Shown here one piece after another: positions 32,180 through 41,590 of a DNA stretch of 64,000 nt; position 1 is the stretch's first letter; every line of letters starts with the position of its first letter. The translations under genes were made by a program, and so were the position numbers. The notes under the pieces were generated by a model that was not told the origin of the DNA, made no database searches, and was given only the letters and a program-made list of their open reading frames with translations. The stretch comes from Tardiphaga sp051811025 (GTDB lineage: Bacteria > Pseudomonadota > Alphaproteobacteria > Rhizobiales > Xanthobacteraceae), in NCBI RefSeq assembly GCF_051811025.1, contig NZ_JBPWQE010000001.1, positions 1,922,001 through 1,986,000 of the forward strand. Direction: 5' to 3'.

Positions 32180-33640
32180 ATGATCCGCACGGGTGAAGAA
32201 TACAAGCAGGGCATTCGCGATGGTCGCGAGGTCTGGATCGATGGCGAGCGCGTCAAGGACGTGACCACACACCCGGCGCTGAAGCCGATCATCGACGTCA
32301 AGGCCCGCATGTATGACATGGCGCGTGAAGAGCGTTACGCCGCCGACCTCACTTACGTTGAAGACAACGAGACACATTCGGTCTTCTACAAGCCGCCGAC
32401 GGAACAGAAGGACTGGCACGATAAGATCAGGGCCGTCGATCACGTGATGAAGGAAATCGGCGGCGTGGTCACCCGCGTCGGTGACGAGACCATCGGCGAG
32501 ATGTGGTCGCTCACCGACGGGCGCGACGTGCTGGCCGAGATCGATCCGCGCTTCGCCGCCAATATCGATCATCACATCCGTGCCGTGATCGAGAAGGACA
32601 TCTTCCACGTCTCGGCCAATACCGATCCGAAGGGCGACCGTTCCCTGCCGCCGCAGCAGCAGGATCCGGATCTCATGGTTCACGTCACACGCGAAACCGA
32701 TGCGGGCATCATCATTCGCGGCGCGAAATACGAGACCGCGGCGGCCTATGCGGACCAGGCCTATCTGAAGCCGACCGTCGGCGCCTGGGCCAATGAGAAG
32801 CTGTCCGACTATGCGGTGGGCTGCATCGTCAAGATGGGTGCGCCGGGCGTCAAGCATATCTGCCGCGGTGGCTTCGCCAATCGCAGCAGCGCCAACGCCA
32901 AGGACTATCCGCTCGCAAATCGCTTCGATGAAGTCGAGGCGCTGGTGGTGTTCGACGACGTGCTGATCCCATGGGAAGACGTATTCTTCTATCGCCACAC
33001 CCGCGCGGCGCAGTTCGTACGCTCGACACTGCATCGCTACTCGGCATTCCCTTATGTGCTGCGTCTGCTCTACACCGCGGACATGATGATCGGCGCGGCA
33101 ATGTGGAACGCCAAGCAGACCGGTCTCGACAAGCTGCAGTCGGTTCGTGAGAAGCTCGCCGATCTCGTCTGCTACCGTGAAGGCATCAACGCGCATCTCA
33201 CCGCCTCCATCGCCATGGCGGAAAAGAGCCCGGGCGGCCTTCTGATGCCGCAGCAGTCGATGCTCTATGCCGGCCGCGTGTTCGCCTGTTCGCAGCTGCC
33301 GGCGATGATGCATATCGCCCGCGAGCTGTGCGGCGGTCAGATCTGCATCACCCCGAATGCCGACGCGTTCGAGGCCGAGGGATCAGGCAGGTGGCTCAAC
33401 AAGTTCTATTCGCTGAACGATCAGTGGCAGGCCGACGATCGCCGCAAGCTGCTAGCCTTTGCGCGCGATCTCTTGAACTCCGATTATGCCGGTCATCGCC
33501 TGACCTTTGTGCAGTTCGCGCAAGCGCCACACTTCAATCATCTGGCGGCCGTCTATAACAGCTTCGACTTCGCGGGGCCGCTGGACTTCGTGAAGAAGTC
33601 GGCCGGGTTGTCGGACCGCATCGACGGGGTGAAGTCATGA
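32180..33640 (+). CDS. FADH2-dependent monooxygenase, HpaB family
   Basis: A 486-residue group D flavin monooxygenase of the 4-hydroxyphenylacetate 3-hydroxylase/PvcC family. It has an N-terminal domain (MIRTGEEYKQGIRDGREVW), a central acyl-CoA-dehydrogenase-like barrel with FDDVLIPWEDVFFYRH, and a C-terminal helical bundle with AGRVFACSQLPAMMHIARELCGGQ. It needs FADH2 supplied by the next gene product. An ordinary HpaB role is uncertain because none of the homoprotocatechuate genes are nearby; RidA, AroQ-like and amidohydrolase-type genes suggest a nitrogen-containing substrate. Confidence 0.85.
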   Translation: MIRTGEEYKQGIRDGREVWIDGERVKDVTTHPALKPIIDVKARMYDMAREERYAADLTYVEDNETHSVFYKPPTEQKDWHDKIRAVDHVMKEIGGVVTRVGDETIGEMWSLTDGRDVLAEIDPRFAANIDHHIRAVIEKDIFHVSANTDPKGDRSLPPQQQDPDLMVHVTRETDAGIIIRGAKYETAAAYADQAYLKPTVGAWANEKLSDYAVGCIVKMGAPGVKHICRGGFANRSSANAKDYPLANRFDEVEALVVFDDVLIPWEDVFFYRHTRAAQFVRSTLHRYSAFPYVLRLLYTADMMIGAAMWNAKQTGLDKLQSVREKLADLVCYREGINAHLTASIAMAEKSPGGLLMPQQSMLYAGRVFACSQLPAMMHIARELCGGQICITPNADAFEAEGSGRWLNKFYSLNDQWQADDRRKLLAFARDLLNSDYAGHRLTFVQFAQAPHFNHLAAVYNSFDFAGPLDFVKKSAGLSDRIDGVKS

Positions 33641-34140
33641 GCGCTGCGGCGCATCCCCTGGTCGAGGTCGATATCTTCCGCGACGCCATGCGGATGACGG
33701 CCTCGGGCGTGGCAGTGGTGACAACGGATGGCGAGGCGGGCCGCGCGGGCGTTACGGTGTCGTCGCTGTGTTCGCTGTCGATGGAGCCGCCATCGGTTGT
33801 GTTCAGCGTTCACCGCGACAATCGCCATCTCGAAAAGCTGCTGGCCAATGGCGTGTTCGTCGCCAACATTCTGTCTGATACGCAGGAGCGTGTTGCCAAC
33901 AGCTTCGCCGGGTTGATCCCTGAACTGCGCGACAACCGTTTTCTTGCCGGTGACTGGTCGGAGTTGCTGACCGGCGCGCCTGCGCTCGATGGCGCGTTGT
34001 GCAATTTCGATTGCCGCGTCGCCAGCGTGTTCGATTTCGGCTCGCATCGCATCGTCGCGGGCGAGGTGCTGAACGTTCGCAACCAAGCTGCGCTGCCCCT
34101 GATCTTTTCCGATCGCACATTCCGCCGTCTCGCCGCCTGA
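33637..34140 (+). CDS. Flavin reductase (HpaC-like) partner
   Basis: A 167-residue NAD(P)H:flavin oxidoreductase with a split-barrel FMN-binding fold (FRDAMRMTASGVAVVTTDGEAG, VTVSSLCSLSMEPPSVVFSV). It overlaps the monooxygenase gene by four bases (ATGA), so the pair is a two-component hydroxylase. It provides reduced FAD by diffusion. A RidA gene follows after 11 bases. Confidence 0.88.
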   Translation: MSAAAHPLVEVDIFRDAMRMTASGVAVVTTDGEAGRAGVTVSSLCSLSMEPPSVVFSVHRDNRHLEKLLANGVFVANILSDTQERVANSFAGLIPELRDNRFLAGDWSELLTGAPALDGALCNFDCRVASVFDFGSHRIVAGEVLNVRNQAALPLIFSDRTFRRLAA

Positions 34141-34151
34141 GGATCTGCTCC

Positions 34152-34562
34152 ATGACCACCCATCAGCGTTTTCGCAAGTTCAACACCAAGGAAGCCTATC
34201 CCGAGCAGTCGCTCGACAACGATGTCTGCATGGTCGTTCGCGCCAACAACACCGTTTATGTGCGCGGCCAGACGGCCATGGATCTCGACGGCAAGATCGT
34301 CGGTATCGGCGATGCCACTGCGCAGACTGAGAATGCCATGACATGCGCCAAGGTGCTGCTTGAAGAGGCAGGCTCCAAGCTCGAGGACGTGGTGAAGATC
34401 GTCATCTACATCACCGATCGCGCCTATCGCGAGCCGGTCTATCGCGTCGTCGGCAAATGGCTGAAGGGCGTCTATCCGGTTTCGACGGGGATTATCGTTC
34501 AGGGCCTCGCCAAGCCTGAATACCTGATGGAAATCGACATCATCGCGGAAATTCCGGCGTAA
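34152..34562 (+). CDS. RidA/YjgF-family protein
   Basis: A 136-residue single-domain protein. Motifs are VYVRGQTAMDLDGKIVGIGD, AQTENAMTCAKVLLEEAGS and VVKIVIYITDRAYREPVYRVV. RidA-family proteins hydrolyse enamine or imine intermediates or, in catabolic operons, aminoacrylate-type products. Its place after a two-component flavin monooxygenase suggests it acts on a reactive product of ring or side-chain oxidation. The usual RidA active-site arginine region near the C-terminus is replaced by KPEYLMEIDII, so specificity may differ. Confidence 0.85.
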   Translation: MTTHQRFRKFNTKEAYPEQSLDNDVCMVVRANNTVYVRGQTAMDLDGKIVGIGDATAQTENAMTCAKVLLEEAGSKLEDVVKIVIYITDRAYREPVYRVVGKWLKGVYPVSTGIIVQGLAKPEYLMEIDIIAEIPA

Positions 34563-34737
34563 CGACGCGTTTTTCGCCGGCACTACAGAGATCAATCGGA
34601 CGTTTGCGGCTTCATCTTTCGCATGATCGATGAACGTGGATGCGCGTGTCCGTCCGGCAGAAATTCTTGAGATAAATCAATCGTCTGGCATGATGTTTGC
34701 TTTTCTTTTTGGGTCATAATCCTTGTGAGGTTTCGAG

Positions 34738-35775
34738 ATGAAGCGCGCCTTGAAGTTTACTGCATTGATGTTGCTGTCGACGCTCGCGATTGGCGGACAG
34801 GCATCCGCCCAAGAGAAGCTGGTGGTCAGCACCTGGGGTGGAAGTTTTCGCGATCTGATCGATGAAGCGATCGCCAAGAAGTTCACCGCCGAGACCGGCG
34901 TGAAGGTCGAATACATCACCGGCGGCACCATCGACCGTCTCAACCAGGCCAAGCTCGCTGCGGCCAAGCCCGAGAGTGATGTCACCTTCACAACGGCCCA
35001 TGTCGGCTGGCTCTATGCCAACGACAATCTGTTCGAGAAGCTCGACATGGCGAAGATCCCGAATGCCAGCCATCTGGTCGAGCAGGCCAAGATCAGCCCG
35101 TATCACATCGGCTCCTGGGCCTATGTCTACACGATCGGCTATCTGCCCGATCAGCTGCCCAAGGGTGTCAGCTTCGAGAGTTGGGAAGGTCTGTGGAATC
35201 CTGCGCTCAAGGGCATGATCTCGTCGCCCGATTTCGATCCGAGCCATGTGATGGTGGTCGCAGCCAAGCTGTCCGGCGGCGATGCAGCGACTTGGGAAGT
35301 CGGCGAAGCCAAGATGAAAGCGCTGAAGCCGAACTACAAGGCGTTCTACACCAACGACGCCAACAGCCAGCAGCTCTTTGCGACTGGTGAGACGCCGGTG
35401 CAGGTCGTGCTGTCGATGAACGCCTATTACATGCAGGCCCAGGGCGTGCCGATCAAACTGGCGATTCCGAAAGAAGGCGCCGTGCTCGGTGTCGACACCA
35501 TGGGCATCACCAAGGGGTCGACGAAGGCGGAGCTGGCCTACAAGTTCATCAACACCGCGCTCGATCCGGAAGTGCAGGCGAAGATCGCCGAACTGAAGAA
35601 GGGCAGCCCGGTTGTCGATAACGCCAAGGTCAAGCCCGAGATTGCAGCGCTGCCGGGCGTCTTCACGACCGCGGATCAGTGGGCGAAGCAGACGCTGGTG
35701 ATCGATGCCAAGCTGCGTGCCGAGAAGACCGGCACCTGGCGCAAGTGGTTCACCGAAAACATCATGGCGCCGTAA
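34738..35775 (+). CDS. Polyamine-type ABC transporter substrate-binding protein
   Basis: A 345-residue periplasmic binding protein with a signal peptide ending ASAQE. Its PotD/PotF-like fold (KLVVSTWGGSFRDLIDEAIAKKF) has the hinge segments SWAYVYTIGYLPDQLPKG and TNDANSQQLFATGETPVQV. It is followed by two permease genes and an ATPase gene in the same direction, forming a complete importer. Ligands of this subfamily include polyamines, opines and other small cationic or zwitterionic compounds; the actual ligand is unknown. Confidence 0.88.
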   Translation: MKRALKFTALMLLSTLAIGGQASAQEKLVVSTWGGSFRDLIDEAIAKKFTAETGVKVEYITGGTIDRLNQAKLAAAKPESDVTFTTAHVGWLYANDNLFEKLDMAKIPNASHLVEQAKISPYHIGSWAYVYTIGYLPDQLPKGVSFESWEGLWNPALKGMISSPDFDPSHVMVVAAKLSGGDAATWEVGEAKMKALKPNYKAFYTNDANSQQLFATGETPVQVVLSMNAYYMQAQGVPIKLAIPKEGAVLGVDTMGITKGSTKAELAYKFINTALDPEVQAKIAELKKGSPVVDNAKVKPEIAALPGVFTTADQWAKQTLVIDAKLRAEKTGTWRKWFTENIMAP

Positions 35776-35853
35776 AAGAGTTCGGGTCGCGATCCGGCTG
35801 CTACTGCCGGGTCGCGATCTCTGACGCCACGTTCGCCCACCTTGAGTTTGTCC

Positions 35854-36708
35854 ATGAACACACGTCCATTTCTGGGATGGTTTGTCTCGCCGGCCGGCCT
35901 CGTCGCTGTGGGCCTGATCGCGGCGATGCTGGCTGTCTTTCAGTACAGCGTGCGGGCCTATATTCCCGGCACGCTCGAAGTCGGCGGCTTCACCTGGGCC
36001 AATTTCGAAGCCATGCTGCGGCCGCTTTACGCCTTGGCATTCTGGAATACGGTGCTGATCTGTTTTGAAACGGCGGTGTTCACGTTGCTTCTTGCCTATC
36101 CGCTGGCCTATGCGTTGACCCGTACCAACAGCTCCGCGCTGCGCTCCTTCATCCTGATCGTGTCGGTGACGCCGCTGTTTCTCGGCGAGGTGGTGCGGAC
36201 CTATTCCTGGATGATCGTGCTCGGCAATAACGGCTTTCTGAACACGCTGCTGCTCAAGCTCGGCCTGGTGGATCGTCCGTTGCGGATGATGTTCACCTCG
36301 GGTGGTGTGATCGCGGCACTGGTGCACGTGACCATGCCGATCATGGTCATCATGCTGGCCGCGGCGCTGTCGCATATCGACCGCAATTACGAGAAAGCTG
36401 CCGAAAGTCTGGGCGCCGGCCCGGTACGTATCTTCATGACCATCACGCTGCCGCTGTCTATGCCTGGCATCGTTGCCGGCTTCTCCACCGCCTTTGCCTG
36501 GACGTTCAGCGCCTTTGCGACACCGCAACTGATCGGCGGCGGCCGGGTCGCTACCGTCTCGACGCTGATCTATCAGCTCGGTTTTTCGTCGTTCAATTTT
36601 CCCTTCGCCGCGAGCCTTTCCATCATTGGCCTTGCATTGTCGCTGGCCGTGATCGCGCTGCTGAAGAAAGCCGCGAGTCCGCTCGAACGTATGGCGGGCA
36701 CGACATGA
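35854..36708 (+). CDS. ABC transporter permease, PotB-like
   Basis: A 284-residue inner-membrane protein with six predicted helices. The EAA loop reads AAESLGAGPVRIFMTITLPLSMPGI near residue 183. It begins with the ATG at 35854; an upstream TTG is less likely. It forms the channel with the next gene product (four-base overlap, ATGA). Confidence 0.9.
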   Translation: MNTRPFLGWFVSPAGLVAVGLIAAMLAVFQYSVRAYIPGTLEVGGFTWANFEAMLRPLYALAFWNTVLICFETAVFTLLLAYPLAYALTRTNSSALRSFILIVSVTPLFLGEVVRTYSWMIVLGNNGFLNTLLLKLGLVDRPLRMMFTSGGVIAALVHVTMPIMVIMLAAALSHIDRNYEKAAESLGAGPVRIFMTITLPLSMPGIVAGFSTAFAWTFSAFATPQLIGGGRVATVSTLIYQLGFSSFNFPFAASLSIIGLALSLAVIALLKKAASPLERMAGTT

Positions 36709-37520
36709 AACGCTCACCTGCAACCCTTGCGCTGCGCTGGTCGGGCCGCGTTCTCGTTGCCGCCATTCTCCTCTTCGTGTTGCTGCCCGGCGTCGTGGTC
36801 GCGATCTCGGCTTTCAACGACCGGGCGATCCTGCAGTTTCCGCCGCAGTCATGGTCACTGCGCTGGTTCTGGCGCGCCTTCTCCTATGCCGATTTCGCGA
36901 AGGGGTTCTGGAATGGCCTGACCGTGACGGTCTGGGCATCCAGCATCGCGGTCGTCGTGGGATCGGCCTTTGCCTTTGCCATTCATCGTTACAAATTCGC
37001 GCTCAGGGATTTTCTCGAAGGCATTCTGCTGTCGCCGCTGATCATCCCGCATTACACCGTCGGTCTTGGCATTCTCATTCTCGCCTCGCAGACGGGTGTT
37101 GGTCGCGGTTTTCCGCTCGTCATCTTCGCTCACGTGGTGATGGTGCTGCCTTTCGTGATGCGCAGCACTTACATCTCGCTGGAAAATCTCGACACGCGGC
37201 TGGAGCTGGCCGCGTCAAGTCTTGGCGCCACGCCGCTGCGGATTTTGTTCACGGTGACGATCCCGCTGCTGATTCCGGGCTTGCTGAGCGGCTGGCTGTT
37301 CGCCGCGATCCTGTCCTTCAACGAATTCACGGCGACGCTGTTTGTCAGCAGCCAGGCCACGCAGACGCTGCCGGTCGCCATGTATAATTACGTCCGCGAA
37401 TTCGCGGATCCCACATTGGCCGCGCTCTCGGTCATCTACATCGTCGTGACTGCGACTTTGCTCACGATCGCCAATTCCTTCCTGGGCCTCGGGAAAATCC
37501 TGAATGTTGATGCGCACTGA
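36705..37520 (+). CDS. ABC transporter permease, PotC-like
   Basis: A 271-residue inner-membrane protein with six helices and an EAA-type loop (ELAASSLGATPLRILFTVTIPLLIPG) near residue 167. It overlaps the preceding permease by four bases and the ATPase gene by 17 bases, so the operon is tightly coupled. Confidence 0.9.
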   Translation: MKRSPATLALRWSGRVLVAAILLFVLLPGVVVAISAFNDRAILQFPPQSWSLRWFWRAFSYADFAKGFWNGLTVTVWASSIAVVVGSAFAFAIHRYKFALRDFLEGILLSPLIIPHYTVGLGILILASQTGVGRGFPLVIFAHVVMVLPFVMRSTYISLENLDTRLELAASSLGATPLRILFTVTIPLLIPGLLSGWLFAAILSFNEFTATLFVSSQATQTLPVAMYNYVREFADPTLAALSVIYIVVTATLLTIANSFLGLGKILNVDAH

Positions 37521-38652
37521 TCCAATGACGGCACACACGCCAGCCGCGGCAAGCGACAAGATCCGTCCGGCGGTGCAGCTCGACGGTGTCACCAAGCGCT
37601 TCGGCGATTCCATGGCGCTGCATGAGGCCTGGCTGAAGATCCGGCCGAGCGAGTTCATGACTCTGCTGGGCCCATCCGGCTGCGGAAAGACGACGCTGCT
37701 CAATTTGGTCGCCGGCTTCCTCGAAGCCGACAATGGCGAGATCTTCATCGACGGCGATCTGGTCACCGAAACGCCCGCGCATATGCGCGAGATCGGCATC
37801 GTGTTTCAGAATTACGCGCTGTTCCCGCATATGAGCGTCGCCAAGAATATCGCTTACGGATTGAAGACCCGCGGCGTCGACAAGAAGGAGATCGGGCGCC
37901 GCGTCGATGAGGCGCTGGCGCTGGTCAAGCTGTCAGGTTTGGCCGATCGCAAGCCCAAGCAATTGTCCGGCGGCCAGCAGCAGCGCGTCGCGCTTGCGCG
38001 GGCCCTGGTGATCAAGCCGAAGGTGCTGCTGCTCGACGAGCCGTTCTCGGCGCTCGACAAGAATCTCCGCGGCTCGATGCAGGTCGAGCTCAAGCAGATC
38101 CAGCGCGAGCTCGGCGTCACCACGATCTTCGTGACGCATGATCAGGGCGAGGCGCTGTCGATGTCGGATCGTATCGCCGTGATGTCGGCCGGGCGCATCC
38201 GCCAGATCGCGGCACCCGACGATATCTATCGCCGTCCGGCGGATCGCTTCGTCGCGTCCTTCGTGGGCGACGCCAATATCCTCAACGGGCGTCTTGTCGA
38301 GAAGCGCGGCGACGTCGCGGTGGTCTCAGTCGGCGACATCAGTGCCGAAGTTCCTGCGGCGCCGATTGCCGCGCTTTCGATTGGCGATGCCGTGGATGTC
38401 TTCGTGCGGCCGGAGCATCTCGCCGTCACGGCGCGTGGCGCTTCGGGATCACTGCCCGGCACTGTGACGACACAGGTGTTTCAGGGCGGCCATGTCGATC
38501 TCTATATCGATGCGCCCGGCAGCGCGCGCGAGCGCATACTGCTACGTTCGCCCGGCATTGCGGCACTGTCGTCCTGTCCGGTCGGAGCCGAGATCGGATT
38601 GACCATCGGCTCCGACGATATCGTGGCGTTTCCGCCAGGCGAGGCGGCGTGA
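37504..38652 (+). CDS. ABC transporter ATPase, PotA-like
   Basis: A 382-residue ATPase. Walker A GPSGCGKTT near residue 56, Q-loop FQNYALFPH, signature LSGGQQQRVALARAL near 156, Walker B LLLDEPFSALD and switch His (FVTHDQGEAL) are all present. A TOBE-type regulatory domain with FVGDANILNGRLV and VRPEHLAV completes the protein. The first ATG at 37504 is used; one at 37528 is possible. It energises the importer above. Confidence 0.92.
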   Translation: MLMRTDPMTAHTPAAASDKIRPAVQLDGVTKRFGDSMALHEAWLKIRPSEFMTLLGPSGCGKTTLLNLVAGFLEADNGEIFIDGDLVTETPAHMREIGIVFQNYALFPHMSVAKNIAYGLKTRGVDKKEIGRRVDEALALVKLSGLADRKPKQLSGGQQQRVALARALVIKPKVLLLDEPFSALDKNLRGSMQVELKQIQRELGVTTIFVTHDQGEALSMSDRIAVMSAGRIRQIAAPDDIYRRPADRFVASFVGDANILNGRLVEKRGDVAVVSVGDISAEVPAAPIAALSIGDAVDVFVRPEHLAVTARGASGSLPGTVTTQVFQGGHVDLYIDAPGSARERILLRSPGIAALSSCPVGAEIGLTIGSDDIVAFPPGEAA

Positions 38653-38663
38653 GGCGGTCGCGT

Positions 38664-39317
38664 CTAGAACGACGGCGCCGCGCCCGGATTCATCGCGCGC
38701 GCGACATAGTCCTTCTGCTGCGGCCGATAGCGCTCCCACAGTGCGCGGAGTTCACCGATCGGCGCGTCGTGCCAGTCGACTCGCAGGTCGACCACCGGCC
38801 AATCGAACATGTGGGCGACATGCAGCCCTGCTGCATGTTCGTCGTCGGTCTCGCCGCCGGCATCGAGCCCGGCTTCCAACGCCGACATCAGGCGCTCCGC
38901 CAGCGGTTGCCCGGTGGTCACCTCGAACCGCGCGACCATCACGCTCGGGACTTTCTCATCGACCAGCAGATTGCCGAGCGCAAGGCAGCCGGCGCCTTGC
39001 GCGATGCCGACGATCGGCAAGGCCTGCGCGCCGGAATGCCAGGCCACCTGGCCGTAACGATCGATCACGCCGACCTGTCGCCATGCCGGTTGCGGCGTGC
39101 CGAGCGTGAGGTTGTTGAGGACGGCACCCGCGCCGAGGCCCTGACGCAGCAGTGCGAGGCCGGTTGGGCCGAGCGACGGATCAGTGACATTCTGCGACAC
39201 CACGAGACCGAGCGGCCCCACCCAGGCGCAGCGCGCCGGCACGGCAATGCTCGACGACGTGATGGCAATGCCGAACGCACCGGTCTCCGGACAACGTGCC
39301 GAGATGGAGTAGGTCAT
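38664..39317 (-). CDS. DUF1028 family protein
   Basis: A 217-residue protein of the DUF1028 group, related in fold to Ntn hydrolases. It begins MTYSISARCPETGAFGIAI and contains AIAVPARCAWVGPLGLVVSQN-like and GLALLRQGLGAGAVL segments. The ATG at 39317 is chosen because a GGGAG element precedes it and the family begins MTYSI. It is divergent from the M20 peptidase gene by only 39 bases and convergent with the ABC ATPase gene. DUF1028 genes are often near peptidase or amidase genes; the function is not established. Confidence 0.85.
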   Translation of the reverse strand: MTYSISARCPETGAFGIAITSSSIAVPARCAWVGPLGLVVSQNVTDPSLGPTGLALLRQGLGAGAVLNNLTLGTPQPAWRQVGVIDRYGQVAWHSGAQALPIVGIAQGAGCLALGNLLVDEKVPSVMVARFEVTTGQPLAERLMSALEAGLDAGGETDDEHAAGLHVAHMFDWPVVDLRVDWHDAPIGELRALWERYRPQQKDYVARAMNPGAAPSF

Positions 39318-39356
39318 CGTGATGCTCCCGCAATCGTAAAAGTATTGGGAGTATAG

Positions 39357-40535
39357 ATGATCAATCGAATAGCTCAAATACTTTGCGATCTGATCAATAT
39401 TGAAAGTATAAGTGCAAATTCAAATCTCGATATCATCGCATATATCGAGCGGATACTTGCGTCGTCGGGCGTGTCTTCGCGCCGCGTGCCGTCGCCAGAT
39501 GGCTGCAAGGCCTCGCTGCTCGCGACTATCGGTCCTGTGGATCGTCCCGGTGTGGTCCTGTCGGCGCATACGGATGTGGTGCCGGTCGAGGGGCAGGCCT
39601 GGACCGTCCCGCCCTTCGCAGGCGTGGTCCGCGATGAGTGTGTCTATGGTCGCGGTGCGACCGACATGAAGGGTTTCCTCGCCGTCGTTCTCGCGGCCGT
39701 GCCGCGGTTGAAGGACGCGGCAACTGCCGCGCCCGTGCATCTGGCGTTTTCCTATGACGAGGAAGTCGGATGCCGCGGCGCGCCCGATCTGGTGCGCGCG
39801 CTGATGCAATCTGTTGCATCACCAGCGCTCGCCATTATCGGCGAGCCCACCACGATGCGTGTCGTGCGGGCGCACAAGGGCAAGGTCGCGCGTCGACTGA
39901 CAGTAACAGGCCGCACCGGTCATTCGGCGATGCCGCATCGTGCGGCCAATGCGGTCGATGCGGGCGTTGCGATCGCGCATGCGCTGCGTGCCTTCGCTGA
40001 TGAGGAAGTCGCGCGCGGCGGCGATGCGGCGTTCGATCCGCCATACACGACCATTCACGTTGGCTCGTTACATGGCGGCAGCATGGTCAATCTGGTGCCG
40101 GAACGGGCTGTGCTGGAATACGAGATCCGCACGATGCCGGGGCGTGATGCCAGCGAGATTCTTGCGCGGATCGACGAGGTGGTTGCGCGCGAGCGTGATC
40201 GGCTGCGCGCCAATGCGCCGGAGGCTGACATCGTCTCCGAGGAACTGTCGGCCTATCCCGGGCTCGATACTGCCGCCGACGCAGCCGTGACGCGTCTGGT
40301 CGCAGGAATAGCGGGCGATACGCAACCCGCAACAACTGTCGCCTTCGGCACCGAGGCCGGCCTCTATGCAGAGGCGGGCATCCCGACGCTGGTCTGCGGA
40401 CCCGGCGATATGGCGCGCGGGCACAAACCCGATGAATGGATTGGTTTTGACGAACTCGCGGCTGCGAACGCGATGATGGGCAGGCTGGCAGATTTGCTGC
40501 GTCGGCCGAGTGAAGAGTGGATACGCGTATCATGA
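39357..40535 (+). CDS. M20-family metallopeptidase (ArgE-like deacylase)
   Basis: A 392-residue zinc-dependent enzyme of the acetylornithine deacetylase/succinyl-diaminopimelate desuccinylase family. The metal-binding motifs are SAHTDVVPVEG, YGRGATDMKGF and FSYDEEVGCRGA, and the dimerisation domain begins near VRAHKGKVARRLTVTGRTGHSA. GGGAG lies five bases before the ATG. It is likely to cleave an N-acyl amino acid or similar amide imported by the upstream transporter rather than to serve arginine synthesis; that is an inference from context. ATGA overlap with the next gene. Confidence 0.87.
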   Translation: MINRIAQILCDLINIESISANSNLDIIAYIERILASSGVSSRRVPSPDGCKASLLATIGPVDRPGVVLSAHTDVVPVEGQAWTVPPFAGVVRDECVYGRGATDMKGFLAVVLAAVPRLKDAATAAPVHLAFSYDEEVGCRGAPDLVRALMQSVASPALAIIGEPTTMRVVRAHKGKVARRLTVTGRTGHSAMPHRAANAVDAGVAIAHALRAFADEEVARGGDAAFDPPYTTIHVGSLHGGSMVNLVPERAVLEYEIRTMPGRDASEILARIDEVVARERDRLRANAPEADIVSEELSAYPGLDTAADAAVTRLVAGIAGDTQPATTVAFGTEAGLYAEAGIPTLVCGPGDMARGHKPDEWIGFDELAAANAMMGRLADLLRRPSEEWIRVS

Positions 40536-41542
40536 AGAACGAAGTGTCGACGATCATGTCGACCATGCAGGCGATCATCGCAACGCAAGCAGGCGGTCCT
40601 GACGTTCTGACGCAAGTCAAACGACCGGTGCCTGTGCCTGGCCCGGGCGAAGTGCTGATCGAGGTCGCCGCAGCCGGCGTCAATCGCCCTGATCTGATGC
40701 AGCGGAGCGGTGCTGTGCCGCTGCCGCCGAGTGTCACTGACGTACTCGGTCTCGAAGTCGCTGGCCACGTGGTCGGAGGCGACGCCGCGTTGTTGGGGCA
40801 GGCGGTGATGGCCCTGGTGAAGGGCGGCGGTTATGCGCGCTATTGCATTGCCAAGGCGTCTCATTGTCTTGCGGTGCCCGCGGGGCTGACGATGGCGCAC
40901 GCGGCAGCATTGCCCGAAGCGCTCTTTACCGTCTGGCACAATCTGTTCGAACGCGGCCGATTGTCGAAGGGCGAGACCGTGCTGGTGCATGGCGGTGCCA
41001 GTGGCATCGGTACCATTGCGATCCGCATGGCCATCGCCCGCGGCGCGACGGCCATCGCGACTGTGGGCAGCGATGCCAAGAAGAAGGCGGTGGAAGCGCT
41101 TGGCGCCATCGCAATCAACTATCGTACCGACGACTTCGTTGTCGCAGCGCGCGACGCCACAAGCAGGCGCGGCGTCGATGTCGTGCTCGATATTGTCGGC
41201 GGTTCCTATGTGGCGCGCAATCTCGATGCGCTGGCGCCGGGCGGACGGCATGTCAGCCTGTCCTTCATGGAAGGCGGCGTGGTGCCGATCGATCTCGGTT
41301 TGGTGATGCGGAAGGGATTGTATCTGACGTCGTCGACGCTGCGGCCGAAGTCCGACGAGGAGAAGACCGCAATCGCTGCCGCGCTCCGTGCCGAGGTGCT
41401 GCCGCTGGTGGCATCTGGCGTAGTGAGGCCGTTGATCTGGCGCCAGTTGCCCCTTGGGGATGCAGCACAAGCTCACCGCATTCTCGAAGCCAATGAAAAC
41501 ATCGGAAAAGTGCTGTTGCTGCCGGCAGGCGCTGCCTCATGA
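40532..41542 (+). CDS. NAD(P)H-quinone oxidoreductase, zinc-free MDR family
   Basis: A 336-residue medium-chain reductase of the PIG3/QOR type. It has a GroES-like domain with PGPGEVLIEVAAAGVNRPDL and a Rossmann domain with VLVHGGASGIGTIAI near residue 152. No structural zinc cysteines are visible. The start at 40532 overlaps the M20 gene by four bases. Such enzymes reduce quinones or alpha,beta-unsaturated carbonyls; here it probably handles an oxidised pathway product. Confidence 0.87.
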   Translation: MKNEVSTIMSTMQAIIATQAGGPDVLTQVKRPVPVPGPGEVLIEVAAAGVNRPDLMQRSGAVPLPPSVTDVLGLEVAGHVVGGDAALLGQAVMALVKGGGYARYCIAKASHCLAVPAGLTMAHAAALPEALFTVWHNLFERGRLSKGETVLVHGGASGIGTIAIRMAIARGATAIATVGSDAKKKAVEALGAIAINYRTDDFVVAARDATSRRGVDVVLDIVGGSYVARNLDALAPGGRHVSLSFMEGGVVPIDLGLVMRKGLYLTSSTLRPKSDEEKTAIAAALRAEVLPLVASGVVRPLIWRQLPLGDAAQAHRILEANENIGKVLLLPAGAAS

Positions 41543-41590
41543 GCGGCGTTGCCGAACGCAAACGCCACATGTCGATACTGGAGCTATCTC

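Noticed and set aside
34714..36723. 669-residue minus-strand frame opposite the binding-protein and permease genes
   Set aside because: Very biased composition (His/Arg/Gln/Asp), no domain, and it lies wholly opposite two well-formed ABC genes.
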